Positions 1 through 13,361 are shown, counted from the first letter of the stretch. The stretch is 64,000 nt of DNA from Gossypium raimondii (GCF_025698545.1 NC_068576.1:53540390-53604389); one strand, 5' to 3'. Made by a program: numbers and translations. Notes: generated by a model not told the origin, from the sequence alone.

Positions 1-473
1 TTAAGTGCACTCGAACCAACATATTCTTGAATGTTGTAATATATTTTTAAATTTACATTATGACATAGTGTATTGAATTTTTATATGATATAAAATAATA
101 CATAAAAAATAACATATTATAAACTTAAAATAGAGTTAAGTCAAGCTGACCTTTAGTATGAAATATTGGATTAGGTCCGTATTTTAAAGGGACTTGATTT
201 TAGTGCTTAAGTCTATTTTTAAGCTTAATGCTTTTATTTAAACTCCTGAAAATATTAAATAGATTTTTGGAATTGAACTTAAAATGTGATTTTTAAATAA
301 GTCAATTCAAACTTAATTAAAGCAATTAAATCGGATATATATACATAAAAAAGAAAGAAACTATAGATGTAAGATAAATATGAAATGAAAAATAATTAAA
401 ATACGAATCATGATAATATTAAATTTTATTTTAAGTACGTAAATGGAATTTAAATAACATAAAACCGCAAAAA

Positions 474-575
474 CTAAAATTTACGGCGTAAGCAAAGCGA
501 AGAGATAGACGATGAGAAAGGAGAACGTGGAATTTGATTGGTGTTGAAGGCTCCATAATTGAGAAGGCAAGCCAT
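474..575 (-). CDS. small orphan ORF, possible lone first exon
   Basis: A 33-codon frame begins MACLLNYGAFNTNQ and is rich in Ser and Arg with almost no acidic residues, which resembles a plastid transit peptide. It lies in a locally GC-richer patch (about 480-660). A GTAAAT donor-like site falls near its end, so it could be a first exon, but no following exon is seen in the remaining 470 bases. It may be a gene remnant, a chance ORF, or the start of a gene that runs off the left edge. I do not recognise it. Confidence 0.2.
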   Translation of the reverse strand: MACLLNYGAFNTNQIPRSPFSSSISSLCLRRKF

Positions 576-1389
576 GGTCATGTGCTCCTGCTGCTCGCTA
601 GGCCATCAATGAGGGGTTTCTCGCACGCCATCGACCACTTTCCCACATCTCCTTGCTTTGTTTAACTAACTACTTTCTTTGTATAAAACAAGTAAATTTG
701 TAAGGCTTTTAAGATTTTAAGCCTTTATATTTTAGTTTTATTTTGTAGAAATTATGTGTTATGTTTTAAATTTATTTTGATTTAACATCATTATATATAA
801 ATCATGTTTAAAGTCATTAATGTTTTGTTTTTATAATGTGGAGGTCGAATATTAGGATTGAACGCATGGGTGAGCCTCAGATATAATAATCTTATTTGTC
901 TCGTTTATTTCTTTTGGTTTTATTGTAGTCAATACTTTTCTTCTAAAAACTATTTTATTTAATTCAATACCTAATCATTGTATTTATAAAAGATTAAATT
1001 AAAATTTTAAATCAATCAATTTAGAATAAAAATAAATTACTACAGACATTTAATTACATAATTATTAAAAGTTTAGGACAAAACCTATCTTGTTAGTTGC
1101 TTCTAATGTCAATAATTATTTACATAAAAAACTAAAGGATGACCAAAATGGATTTCCAGATCAACTTACCCTCTCATATTTAATATTGAAGATCCTTCTT
1201 CTTATAAGTGATGGTTGATTATATTAGTGTCCTTAGCCCAAAGTGGTATTTGTCGAGTATTGATAGTGACGTAGTGTACATCGATTAGTGTTTTGCCCTC
1301 TAAGATTTTATGGGTTGGTGCAACATTATTGATTTTGAGCTTAAGGGTTTATAGGTTTGATATACACTTTGTTAATGGGCTGTAGTATT

Positions 1390-1832
1390 TATTTAGATAC
1401 GAATTTCTGCTTAAAATTTGAGAAGATTTTAATAAAAATATTAGATTCGAAAAATAGGTTTGAATTAAAAAAAAAAGTTTGGTTTGAGCTTGAATATTTA
1501 AGGCCCGAGTCTGGTCCGGCTTGATTCATTTTAAAGTTTATAATAATTTATATTATGTAATTTAGAACACATTAAAAAAATAAACTTGTATTGAAAATAT
1601 AATACTACTTTAATGTAAACATTAAAATAATGTTAAGATGACTATATAGAATATTTCAACAAATAAAAAATATAAAATTATTAAATATTAAAATAATATA
1701 ATGTAAATATACATTTTTAAAAATTTAAAAATAATATAGGTGGGCTTAAAATGGATTTGGATTAGTCTTTTGCAAATATGGACGGGTTTAGGTAAAATTT
1801 TAAGCCCATATTTCGGGTCAAGCCGAGCTTGG
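1390..1832 (+). repeat. diverged dispersed repeat, copy 1
   Basis: This stretch aligns by eye with about 26970-27420 in the same orientation. Shared stretches include 'gtaaacattaaaataatg' and 'aacacattaaaaaaataa', and both copies end in a 'taggt/aggtctatattt' block followed by 'ccgagctt'. The GC-rich ends with 'ggcccg'/'ccgagc' words recall the hAT-type MITE at 55181-55556, so this may be an old relative of it. No clear target-site duplication was found. Confidence 0.5.
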
Positions 1833-4020
1833 GATGATAAACAAACACATATTATTAATTTAATTTAATTAATTATAGCTAAACTATTGCTATATACATA
1901 TTAGCTAAAACTTTTACACGCAAATATATTGTGTTTTGAATGCCCAAATGCAGCATTTTGAATGCTTAATTTATAATAATATTATAATTGAAATATTTAA
2001 GTAATTGCATAAAAGAATATCCCGCAAATATATTGTCTTTTTTATTTTTAAATATAAATAAACACACAAAGATAAATAGTTTCCTTAACTTCATACAATT
2101 TTTTTTAAGCAAAGCAGCATTTGAATTCATTTTCTAAAAAAAATCTTCCAGGGATCCTATAGGATACAGGCCTGCTGTAATTAGAAGCATCATAACCGTC
2201 TTTCTCTTAGACAATGGTTGAGTTGAGCCACCAACTAATCAAGGAGTCAAATAGCTTCAGATAAAATAATCATAGCCGTCCAATGATAAGACCAGAAAGA
2301 AAAAAGAAAAAAGATTGTAATCAGATGGGAAATTTAGAAGGAAAGAAATGAAGATCCTGTTTGGTTTTGTTTATTTGTGCAGTTACGCACCCAAAAGATT
2401 TGGTCCTTTCTCTTCGCCTATACTCCACCACCAAATTCACATTGTTGGTTTAATCATTTAATCCGAATCTTAAAATCGATATTGTTAAGAGGACTTTACT
2501 TGAATACCATTTTTGACTCAAATAAAATCAAAACAAGACTAAACTCAGACCATAAAAAAGATGAGGACACTAATGATCCCAATTTGTAACTTGACTTGGA
2601 AAAAAGAGACAATGAAACCATGCGGTGCAACTTAAGATCCCTCAGCTTGATATGATGCTTTAAATGTATGCAAAATGGTAGAAGATTTATTGGTAAGAAG
2701 AAGAAAGTTTCCTCATGCCAGATGTTCCAAAAGTTCCTAATTGAGTTGTACAATACTAGATTGAGTTATCTGAAATGGGAGTATTTCACACTGCTTGATT
2801 GGCAGTGCAGTGGCATTAGATTTTCCCCTTTCCTGTTTTAATTAATGAAAGAAATGGAGAATCTCTCATGGATATCCCAAGTTGAAAATAAGAGAAATGA
2901 ATATAGAAGCATGAGGTTCATATTTCATCTCAAAATCAGCTGTAAACAAAAGTCCATGTTTCGAGCAAGCGTGCCTATACAATTGTTTTAATTAGTAAAA
3001 CACATCATGAATTCCATTCCCCCTGTGGCCTATAAACGGAATTTTGTCCTACATCATTGTGACAAACCGCATATAATGAATGGTCAAACGAACTCTCACA
3101 GTAACCTACCTACATTGTAGTAGTAGTCATTTTAGTTTGCATGGGGGGGTTCAGTCCGTGGCTCAATGGCCATGTGGGCCGGTGCTCTATGTATTGATAA
3201 TTGGTTTACCTGAATAATTACCTTAGCTTTAACTAGTCTCAATTTTTGCCTTTTTTTCTTTTTCTTTTTGGTTTTGGTAAGCATGAAATGGTTTCAAGTT
3301 AGACAAAAAGATCACAGTAGTTGCATGCATATCCATAGATACTTCATTCGAAATCTTAGTGATGTATTCATTAAGATTGGGTCTTTTGCATTGGATCTAA
3401 GAATATGAGATTAGGATTTACAGGAAATCTCAAATTTAGATGTTGCTGTACATTTGGGAAAATTTAGCTTAGATTTTAAGACTATTTCAAAGAAGCCATT
3501 AGATTCTTTTTGTTTGTTCTTTTTGGTATTTAATGATTTAATGTGATTGGCGATAAGATACTTGGTTTGGTCAGACATATTCCTTTGAACTTCCATCGAT
3601 CCTCTCAAACCTACAGTTTCCCTTTCTGTTGTTCCAATATCTTCCTTAAAAAAGGCTAAAATTCAGCCTTGTGCTCCTTCAGCTTTTCATGTTAAAGCTC
3701 CTTTTACCATTGAAGGGGGGGGGGGGGATAATGAAAATCCAACCACTAGATGAAGAAATAGAAAGAAATATAGGGAAGCATCGTGTTAGCTTCTAAGGGT
3801 CTAAAATCATGCTAGGCTTTCTCTCTCTCTATCTTTCAACTGGTGAGACCGTTGACAAAATAGTAATGAACAGTTCCTAGACAGACAGACAGAGTTAACT
3901 CAGATATTATATTCCATTCTATGCTTAAAGTTCAAAAAAAAAAAATAAAAGTGATGAGGAAACTATAATTAATTAATTAAATTCATTTCGAGTACAGTTG
4001 TATGCAATGCATTGCCTTCC

Positions 4021-4027
4021 TATATAA
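4021..4027 (+). promoter_or_regulatory. TATA box of the P450 gene (candidate)
   Basis: TATATAA lies 207 bases before the ATG at 4234. A start site about 30 bases downstream would leave a 5' UTR of roughly 180 bases, which is normal for plants. A weaker TTTATAAAA near 4154 is an alternative. Confidence 0.4.
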
Positions 4028-4233
4028 GCATGAGCGTTTCTCATAGTTGATGAGAATCAGGAGATACATGCAATACATACATACATTTCGGCATTTTCTT
4101 CTCTTACCTGTCGATTCTATCTTCCCACGTTTCTTATTTCAACATCTATTTTCTTTATAAAAACCAGTACCTGCGTTTATAGCCTGCTTTCCTCGATCAA
4201 TCAAAGGATATTATATATTTCTTTGTGTAAGAG

Positions 4234-6553
4234 ATGTTGGTGTTAATGTGCATTGGAACTTTGCTCCTTATCTGCATCACACATTGGGTTAACAAATGGA
4301 GAAATCCTAGATGTAATGGTAAACTTCCACCAGGTTCAATGGGGTTCCCACTTGTTGGCGAGACTCTTCAGTTCTTCACCCCCAACACTACTTTCGATAT
4401 TCCTCCCTTTGTCAAAGAGAGGCTGAAAAGGTAAAAAAAAAAAATTATATCAATCTCCGTCACTCTTTGCTTTTATTGCTAGAAGATGTTTTGTAGATCT
4501 CCTTCCATTCTTAACATGTTGATTGTTGGTGTTACTTACAGGTATGGGCCAATATTCAAGACTAGCTTAGTGGGGCGACCGGTAATTGTGTCGACTGACC
4601 CGGATCTTAACCATTTCATCTTCCTGCAAGAGGGACAACTGTTTCAGAGCTGGTATCCTGATACATTCACAGAGATATTTGGACGTCAGAATGTAGGTTC
4701 ATTACATGGTTTCATGTATAAGTACCTGAAGAATATGGTGCTTAACCTCTTCGGTCCTGAAAGCCTCAAAAAGATGCTACCTGAAGTTGAGAACACAGCT
4801 TGCAGAAGGCTGCAAAGCTGGTCAAGTCAAGAAACTATTGAATTAAAAGAAGCAACTGCTAGTGTAATTTCACATTTATATTACCTCATTCATGGTTCAT
4901 CATCCGTCTAAAGTTTCTGGTCAAGTCTAAAATGATAACTTGGTCTCTTTTGCAGATGATATTTGATCTGACAGCCAAAAAGCTGATAAGTTATGACCAA
5001 GACAATTCCCCGGAGAATCTAAGGGAGAACTTTGTTGCATTCATCCAGGGGTTAATCTCCTTTCCATTGAATATTCCTGGAACAGCTTATCACAAATGTT
5101 TACAGGTACAACAATGTTTTATATGTACCAATTTATCACTAGCATCAGTTAACCATCATGGTAAAAATCAATGTCTGTAACTTTAAAGACTAATCTCCAA
5201 AATACAAGTTGGCATGGAAATTCTTTTATTCATGAAGCAAATCAGGCTCCCCTGAGTTAGAAAATATGCCTCCATGAGCCTGTCTTCTTTTTGTGTTGAC
5301 TCTTGAAGGTTTTTCTATACAGGGAAGAAAAAATGCAATGAAAATGCTGAAGGACTTGCTAAATGAAAGGCGGTCTATGCCGAGGAAACACCAAAGTGAC
5401 TTTTTCAATTTCGTCCTTGAAGAACTTCAGAAAGAGGGAACAATACTCACAGAGGCAATCGCTCTGGATTTGATGTTTGTGCTACTATTTGCCAGCTTTG
5501 AAACAACGTCCCTAGCTCTAACTTTAGCTGTTAAATTCCTTTCGGACAACCCTTCGGTGCTGAACACATTAACAGTATGTGAAATTATTTTAGCTAAAAG
5601 CCTTTATCTGCAAAATCCTCTTCCTACCAAACAGACTTAAGTGTTTTCACCTTCCAGGATGAGCACGAGGCAATTCTACGAAACCGGGAAAATACCGACT
5701 CTGGACTTACATGGAAAGAATACAAGTCAATGAGATATACCTTCCAGGTGAGAGAGTTGTACTACTTCATACTTCTAATAGCATTTATCAATTTTCATAA
5801 GGGTGTTTACTTCCATCTGAAAAGTGCAACTTGCATGCAGTTCATCAATGAAACAGTTAGACTGGCAAATATAGTTCCAGGAATCTTCAGAAAAACACTA
5901 AGGGAAATCCAGTTCAAAGGTAGGCATTAAAATGATTCACCCACTCTCCAATTGTTATAAACAAGTTTTAGCCATTCAATTAATATGAAAATTAACAAAT
6001 AAAATTTGATAATAATGCAGGATATACCATTCCAGCAGGTTGGGCAGTAATGGTCTGTCCCCCAGCTGTGCATCTGAATCCAGCAAAATACCAAAATCCG
6101 CTCACCTTCAATCCATCAAGATGGGAGGTGGGTGAATACTGGAAACTGCATCCTTATTAACCTGCAAGATTAATTTCTAAAAAAAAATCCACAGAAATTT
6201 TACTTTGAACCACGTAACTGCAGGGAACAGAAATCAATGGAGCCTCAAAGAATTTCATGGCATTTGGTGGTGGCATGAGATTTTGTATCGGAACAGACTT
6301 CACTAAAGTACAGATGGCTGTGTTTCTCCATTGCCTGGTTACAAAATACAGGTAAAAGAATGCTGCTACAAACTACAAAATGTTTTATACCTGCTCAGTA
6401 CACTTTTGTGAAGATCAAGAGAAAGAAACTCATCCAGATCCTCATCCTTTCAGGTGGGAAGCAATCAAAGGGGGAAATGTACTCCGAACTCCAGGTTTAC
6501 AGTTTCCGGATGGCTTTCATATTCAGCTCCTGGAGAAAACTAGAATGGAGTAA
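4234..6553 (+). CDS. cytochrome P450, CYP87A-like
   Basis: Nine exons give a 474-residue P450: 4234-4430, 4542-4863, 4956-5105, 5323-5574, 5658-5747, 5841-5919, 6021-6127, 6224-6351 and 6454-6553. All introns are GT-AG and the frame is continuous. Residues 1-20 are an ER membrane anchor, followed by a proline hinge (KLPPGSMGFPLVGE). The I-helix has FASFETTS, the K-helix ETVR, then FNPSRWE, and the heme loop FGGGMRFCIG with Cys420 as the heme ligand. The sequence pattern (SWYPDTFTEIFG, TASMIFDLTAKKLISYD) fits CYP87A, a land-plant family in the CYP85 clan, whose members are mostly linked to steroid and triterpenoid oxidation. It appears intact; the substrate cannot be read from the sequence. 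Confidence 0.93.
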
Positions 6554-7095
6554 CTTCACTGAAACAAAGCAGAAACCAATGTCAAGCCAAGTCAAAATAC
6601 CTGGCTAAGAAGCAAACAACAAAATATTACAACTTTGCATTTTACCATTCACTGTTGCTTTTTCCTTGGACTGCAGAAGAGGATAACAGTTATCGATATG
6701 TTGTAGAAAATTTTAAAAAATAGAGAGTTCATTATATTTGTCACTTTTCCAACAGACTAAATCATGGTTTTACCAATGCCTCCTATACGAATTTCTTAAT
6801 CCCATCATACACTTGAGAAAAAAAAATGAGGAAAAAGAACGAGAATTTGGGGTAACAGGTCTAACTTGTAATACTGTACATGTTTAAAGCCTGTCCTATC
6901 TTTGTCCTCCTAAATATTAGTTTTTTCTAAGAATTCTACTTAAGGAACCATAAGGAGCTTCACAATTCCCTCTAATAAATGAGGAAAAAACCAGGCAAAT
7001 TTTCAGCCACGCAACTATGATCGAACTTCCCAAATCTGAACTCAGACTTCATCTAGGTGTCCACTATCTTATCTTCAATGGTTCTTCTGTAGTCC
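6554..7095. other. intergenic, convergent 3' flanks
   Basis: This spacer lies between the end of the P450 and the last exon of the decayed HAP2 copy, which converge. The first few hundred bases are probably P450 3' UTR. Nothing else is seen. Confidence 0.5.
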
Positions 7096-10000
7096 CTATT
7101 GCCCTTCTATGCTTGTGTTTCCCAACATCATCATTTTTCTCCTGTCCAGATGGACCTGCCAAACAATGCTAGAACTTTTAACACGTCTAAGTTTGTGCTT
7201 GTCCTTGCTAATATGATGCAGATAATAATGATAATAATCGGTGTCCTTTTCTGAATGGTTGTGCTGGTGCTCATGGTGAATGCCATTTCGTTCATGTCGA
7301 GAATCATGTTTGTGGTGCTTGGCTTTAATGTGTTTTCTGGCATGCATGTGGGATTGGCCAATACCAATAGTGTGCCTGTATATATCTCTGGCTTTCTGAT
7401 CATCAAACCCAAAATGATCTTCCAACCAATCATAAACAGATCAAAAAGTCCCTTTTGATGTAAAAGCCATAACACGAGCACTGTAATTCCAAACAAAATG
7501 TAATATAAGCATATGTTCTTGCATTCTCCCTACCTTGTCTTGATAAGAGAAGGTTTTAACTGTTTGAAATATAGCCAAAATTAAACCAAACAGTATTATC
7601 CAACTCATACAGAGCAATTCCTTCTGAACAAGGATAGGAAGTAAGTACATTATGACACAATGGCTTCTTCAAGTAAGGGCATGTTTAGATAACACAAAGT
7701 AATTCAACGAAAATTATTCTCTTAGTCTAAAAAAGTACTTAATGATACAATTACTAATAAAAATAATAAGAAAAATAAACATATGTAATTTTATCTAATT
7801 GTTTTAATACATGTTAGCTGAGTTATTCCCTCTTTAATATTTAACATAAATTCATTACCATCATTTGTTAGATTTTGACTAAGTTCATCGTCATGTAAAT
7901 TTAAATATGCATCATTAAAATTATTAAGATCTCTTTTTCCAAATACTCTTGAATTATGGATCATCTCATTTTACCTATGATTGAAGTTATGAATATTTTT
8001 TTTAGAATAGTAAATATCTTTCCAACCACATTTCAGAACCTCGAATGTCTCAAATTAAAAAGTTCGCAAGCTATATGGTGCAAAATTTTTTTTCTATTTA
8101 CAGAGTTAGCATCGAACTTATGATATTTGGCTTCATAATCCAAATAGTTCGTACCTTTAATTACAAAAACTTATATAAACTTAATTTGAAGAAAAATTAA
8201 TGCATGTTATATCATTTTTATAATGCTTAAATTAACTAAAAATAATATAAAATTTATAATATATAACATTTCATGACGCTTGTAAATAATATAAATTTTT
8301 TTGTTTTAACTTTTGAAAGTTATTTTTATAAATAAATTATAAAAAAATGAATAAATATGTTATTTTTATAATAAATAGCATCGACACAAGTTATGTCAAT
8401 CCTTGTTGGCAATAAAGTTATTAAATAGATATACTACAACACTTTTATAACATATAAATTATTTTTATACTAAACTTTTGGCCATTACTTTAGAATTTTT
8501 TTTAGGATTTTTTAAGATTTAAATAATATGATATTTTTGTTATAATTTTATAAAATACACAAATTATTTTTATAATATAATTTTATGGCATAACCATCCC
8601 AAACACTAATATGTGTTCATACTTATAATATAACTTTGGGTGTAATTATGTGCATAATTACTCCAATTCTTACCTCTAGTAATAGATATTGAAAAGTGTA
8701 ATTGAGTGCTCCAATTACATCCAATTCAGTAGAACCCACCAATCAAAATAATTACCTAAACATGCTATTTTTGTGTAATTATAGTAATTGTACCTAAATC
8801 TAATTACTAGGTGGCTTTCCAAACACTACCTAAATAAAATTTAAGCACATATATAGAAGAAATAAGAACATGTATAATTGCCAAAATGACCGGCAAGTTT
8901 CTCCAGTGATGGAGTCTACCAAACTTCTCCACATGTTTTTCCATATTTATTCTAGATACTCAAGGCAACCACTCATGCTGGCCTTTAGCGGTTGAAAAGG
9001 AGTAATCTGAAACAAAATGTAAAACTGGTGACATTTGTTCCATACATCTTAAGTTTGTGTAAAACAATTCCATCTTCCACAGTAGTAATTATCATGCTCA
9101 TAAAAGGTTGACAGGTATGCCTAATGTAATGAAGTTAAAAAATGGTAAAAAGGAAGTATGCAAGTATCATTTGTTTTGAACCTTCATATTTATTCCCTTT
9201 GGTACTCAAGTAAAGGAAGAAAATGCCTAATGAAGACGTAACAATTATTTTTAAAACTGCAGCACTTTAGAGTGTCCCTGAGAATGATTCAACTTCTTGC
9301 ATTATCTTAAGTTTTCTTTTCATCATCCAATCAATAATTTAAAGAGAAGAAATGCACATATAGTGCATCATTGTAGCAAACTCAGACACCATTTAGAACT
9401 AACATTTGTTAGCATAAATTTCCATCTCAAGGCAGTGACCACATGTACGCAGATTACAAACTTAAAACTAATATCTGTGATCCATTGTCAAAAGTAGTAG
9501 CTGTAGTACTAAATTGGCACTCTGCCCTGTCAACTTTGTTAAATTCAGAGTCCTTCAGAACAGCTGTGCATTCAATATATCAAGCAAAAGCATGTTGAGT
9601 GAAATAAATCAATCTCACTGATCTTAGAATTTGGAAATATAAAAAGACGTAATGATGAACCCCATGTGGCACATTATTAAGATGCCAAAAGCCTCCTGTT
9701 AATCTTTTACCAGAACAAAAGTATTTTGCTGCTTGATCAGTTGTTGGATAGAGTTTAAAGATCGAGATGAAATGTCGGGCTTCATAATGAAGAATTGTTC
9801 CTGCAACATTCACAACTTTGATGACATTATTTGTCAAGAATCATGCATGGGAATAACGTACACACATCATGTGCAAAATAGACAAAATACCTCCATGAGG
9901 GCGACACCCTTTGAGCAGTCAAACTGCATGAAAAAGCTCATACAGCTGAAATTAGAACAAGTTGTTGCAACAAGAGATCATAGAAAACAGAAACAACTAT

Positions 10001-11638
10001 ATATATATTTATCAAGCTTGTTTGTCCATTTAAACATATTTGTTTCCTTCACAGTATACCTCAATATATTGCACTTAAGTTCTTGTACAGGGTTGAAAAC
10101 GGTTATCTAGCATGAAATAACAAGAGGCAAGATTTCTTCCATTTTGAATTGTGAAAGAAAGTGAAGCTCTTAGTTCCGCTTTCATTTTCAGATTCAGATA
10201 AGTAAATATACAATGGTCAAAAACTCCACAGTAGGATATATGATTATTTTTGGATGTCATAGTAGGATGTTTTGTTTTAACTTATATGAGCAATCACATT
10301 TTCAAAAATAAACCTACAGAAAGAAAATCATCAGTACATATACAATTTTAAACTGAATGAGAGAAGAAAAAAAGTCAAAATGTAAAAAATTCTAATGAAA
10401 AGCATCCATTATCTAATGGATAGGACAGAGGTCTTCTAAACCTTTGGTATAGGGATTGGTCCAGCAAGACAATAACAATATAACAGCTAGAGAAGTAATA
10501 AAAAAGGTAATATAAGGTAAGTGAGAGGCGGTACCAATCACCTGGAAAACGGAGACAGTGCACAGTGTTGGCCTTCCTTTTCACCAATTTGTCAACTGCT
10601 CAAATGTAAACATAGAGGTGAGAATAATAAGATTTGACTAAACCCTGCATCCAAAAGTAAATTTTGGTGATGCTGAAAACACAGAGAGCACTCACAGATG
10701 TTTCCACAAGATGAAGTTACCTGCCTTCAAGGACCACAAGGAATCACTAAGCAAAAACTCTCACTTTATATCAAGAAATATGAGAACATCGACCTATAGC
10801 CACCGTGGAAAAAGGCAAAGGTAACTATCTAGGCAGTTAGTGATTACAACATGAAAGACGAAGCAACAGTTAAGTTCACATAATATGAAATTCTATTAAG
10901 ATAGAATATGATATCAACAGTTAAAAAGCAATCTGAGTATGCTCGATGACGTGACCGCCCTCATCCCGCAACCTACACAGCCATTCCAGATAACCAGAAA
11001 CCTGACGGTCTCTTAATTTATCATGTTCGTGTGTAAATTAAGAAAAATTCTAACATTACTCGAAATATGAAAAGAGTTACTTGCCTCTCACATATCTTAA
11101 GAACGTTAACACCAGCATCTGGCTGGCATTTGTGGGTCTAAGCAAAGAACTCTTGAGGTTTAAAAGAAACATCCTGAATAAATAAATTGCTGAATAAATA
11201 AATTGAAAAAAAAAAGGTGCAATTGTTTGCTTTTTCCTCATATATGTTAATTCGTAGACAGCATTGGCAGAGGATTTGTTGACCGTTAACACCGGCGGAA
11301 TCCGTAATGTCTGCATCTTGTTCGTTGAATTCTCCTCCGCCTCCACTATATCCGCCACGATCGATGCGTCATCGCTACTCTAAAAAGTAATTAATAGAAG
11401 AGAAGAAAATAACTCCTAAATTATCACCACAAAAAGGAAGTTCACTCACTGAACCACTGGGGACGGCCATGTTGATGACAATCTTGATGGTGCAATTCAG
11501 TTCGTGGTGGGAGTCCGTACTCTTCACGCACTTTTCGAGCTTAGATTTTGAGAGGATCTGGATTGAAACGACATCGCTCTGAAGGAAGAGGAGACTGAAA
11601 ATGTAGATGAGAAATCCCGCCCATGGTTTCATTCTCAT
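7096..11638 (-). pseudogene. HAP2: HAP2/GCS1 gamete fusogen, decayed copy
   Basis: HAP2 (GCS1) is the sperm-surface fusion protein that merges gamete membranes. Recognisable minus-strand exons are 11638-11450 (signal peptide, then VQILSKSKLEKC-like start and NMAVPSGS), 11379-11236 (ENSTNKMQTLRIPPV), 11173-11085 (KPQEF, PDAG, KICER), 10972-10933 (LRDEGGHVIEHTQ), 10746-10696 (PCGP...SSCGN), 10595-10535 (ANTVHCLRFPGDW), 9923-9891 (FDCSKGVALME), 9800-9711 (EQFFIMKP, YPTTDQAAKYFC), 9563 to about 9475 (AVLKDSE...DRAECQFSTTAT), about 7630-7570 (CMSWIILFGL membrane segment) and about 7482-7096 (HQKGLFD and a His-rich tail). It is broken: an in-frame TAG in exon 3, an in-frame TGA in the PCGP exon, shifted frames in the KPD/YPTTDQ exon and after GLFD, and donors lost after exons 2 and 4. 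About 290 internal residues expected from the family are missing between FPGDW and FDCSKG. A working copy must sit elsewhere. Confidence 0.88.
10402..10455 (+). pseudogene. tRNA-Arg(TCT)-like remnant
   Basis: The 5' portion matches plant tRNA-Arg with anticodon TCT: acceptor-like GCATCCA, a D-arm with ATCTAATGGATAGGACA, an anticodon arm GAGGT-CTTCTAA-ACCTT and a variable region GGTATAGG. After that the T-arm and the 3' acceptor half (expected TGGATGC) cannot be found, so it cannot fold into a full cloverleaf. It lies antisense inside the HAP2 remnant, in the stretch where HAP2 coding sequence is missing. It is a tRNA pseudogene or the head of a tRNA-derived short element. Confidence 0.65.
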
Positions 11639-12996
11639 TGTTGATTCTTATTCCGTTGGCCGTTGGTGTTGGATAATTGGGAATCCCTGATTCCTGAATG
11701 CGGTTATGGAGGGAATCAGGCGGTGTCTTCAACTGCCATTAACCCACTTATCACTCATATATGTTTCCTTGACACCACGTCGTTTTATGGTTTAATCAAT
11801 AGGCCCAATTAACCTTTTAGCCCATGAACTTGGAAACTTTATACAAATTGGTCCTTAATTTTTTTTTCACATTAGCTCCAGAACTTGGATCCGTTAAAGC
11901 ATAACGGCATGCACTCTGCATATGTGTCGAAAATTTTTAGAAATTATATAAAATAAAAAATACATAGAAAATATAAAGAAATTATATATATTTAAAATTT
12001 AATGATGACATGATAAATCTCAAAGTGTTACGTTATCATATCTTATTGAATCCAGGTTTAAGGATCAAATTAAAAAATTTTAAAATTTAAAATTGATGTG
12101 AACCAAAAAAATTTAAGCACCAACGTGGAAAAATTGTCAAATTTAGAAGATAAATGTTGCTTCATCTTTTTTTTTTTGTATGATAATTATATTGGGTTAA
12201 TGTATTTTTTAACTCTTAAATTTGATAGCTTGTATTTAATTGGTATTTAAACATGTTTTAACTTAATTAATACTAAACTTAAAATCATTAACCAAGTTAA
12301 CACTTTTTAGGTTGATAGAAAGAAAATTGATAAGACAGAAGAAAACCAACAGACAAGAGACAAGTACACCCTGAGGCCTGAACCAATTGGTTTACTCCAT
12401 GTATAATGAATTTGGATAAATAGTTTGTCAAATAAATAATAACATAAAAAGTTAATATTTTTAGGTAATTTTAGAAAAATTTTAGTTTTTGGATTTTCTA
12501 GCTTTTTAGATTTTTAGTTTTTATATATTTTGTTTATAATTTATATAATTTTAAATATATTTTGAGAAAATATTTGATATAATGTTGAATTGATGAGAAA
12601 TATATATAGAGTATAGTAAAAATAATATATATATATATATAAAAATGGACACGTGACAAATTTATAACTCCGTTTGTGGAGTAAAAAAAAGTGCACGACC
12701 AGTGTACCAAATTCTCACATATATATTTTTAGATCTCTTTTTCAAATAATGCTACCATGTGTCTTAATTTATGTGGATGTGCCATAAATTAATCTATAGT
12801 ATTGTAAATTTATCTAACTGAGTTGGTGTCACAAATTAACCGGAAACTAGCTTAATTGTGAAATGATTAAAAACACGTCCTTATAAAATAATAAATCTTT
12901 TAGATATTTTTCTCTTTCTATACGCTATATAAAATATATAAATATCAATTTAAATCAACGTATAAAGGATTTGAACATAAGTTGTTATAATTGATA
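11639..12996. other. intergenic, AT-rich
   Basis: This lies upstream of the HAP2 remnant. It has a (TA)n run near 12628-12641 and poly-T stretches. No gene, RNA or clear element is seen. Confidence 0.5.
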
Positions 12997-13361
12997 TGTA
13001 ATATCCGAAAATTACTACACTAAGAAAGTATGTATACTTGATATGGTAAAATAAGGAAATAAAGTGACAAAAGCAAAATTTTGATTTATGTCAACATTGG
13101 GAAGTATATTATGACATATTAATGCAAGAAAGGACTAATTCGCAAAAGTGAGAAAAGTTTTGTTATGTAGGAGTAAATATTTAAAATTTGAGGGGTTAAA
13201 GTGTAAATATAAAAAAGTTGAAGGATTAATTGTGCAAATATATTAAGGGTGGAATGATCTAGAAACTAAGGAAAATGGATGAATTAGGACCAAATTGAAT
13301 AAGTGAAGAATTATGAGGGACTAAATCATAATTTTACCAAATTAAGTGATGACTCAAGGAT

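Larger units (their letters stand above)
1..4020. other. intergenic, AT-rich
   Basis: No convincing multi-exon gene is visible. The stretch holds a small orphan reading frame at 474-575 (minus), a diverged dispersed repeat at about 1390-1832 that is also present at about 26970-27420, and a poly-G run near 3716-3728. The last part is presumably the upstream region of the cytochrome P450 gene. Confidence 0.6.

Noticed and set aside
7677-8834. Possible 1.1-kb MITE inside the HAP2 remnant (GGGCATGTTTAGATAAC left end, TTTCCAAACACTACC right end)
   Set aside because: The ends match only loosely and no target duplication could be fixed, so I did not list it as a feature.
10090-10200. Possible further HAP2 exon on the minus strand (frame with ELRASLSF)
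   Set aside because: Similarity to the expected EASYSLTF region is too weak, and splice sites are unclear.
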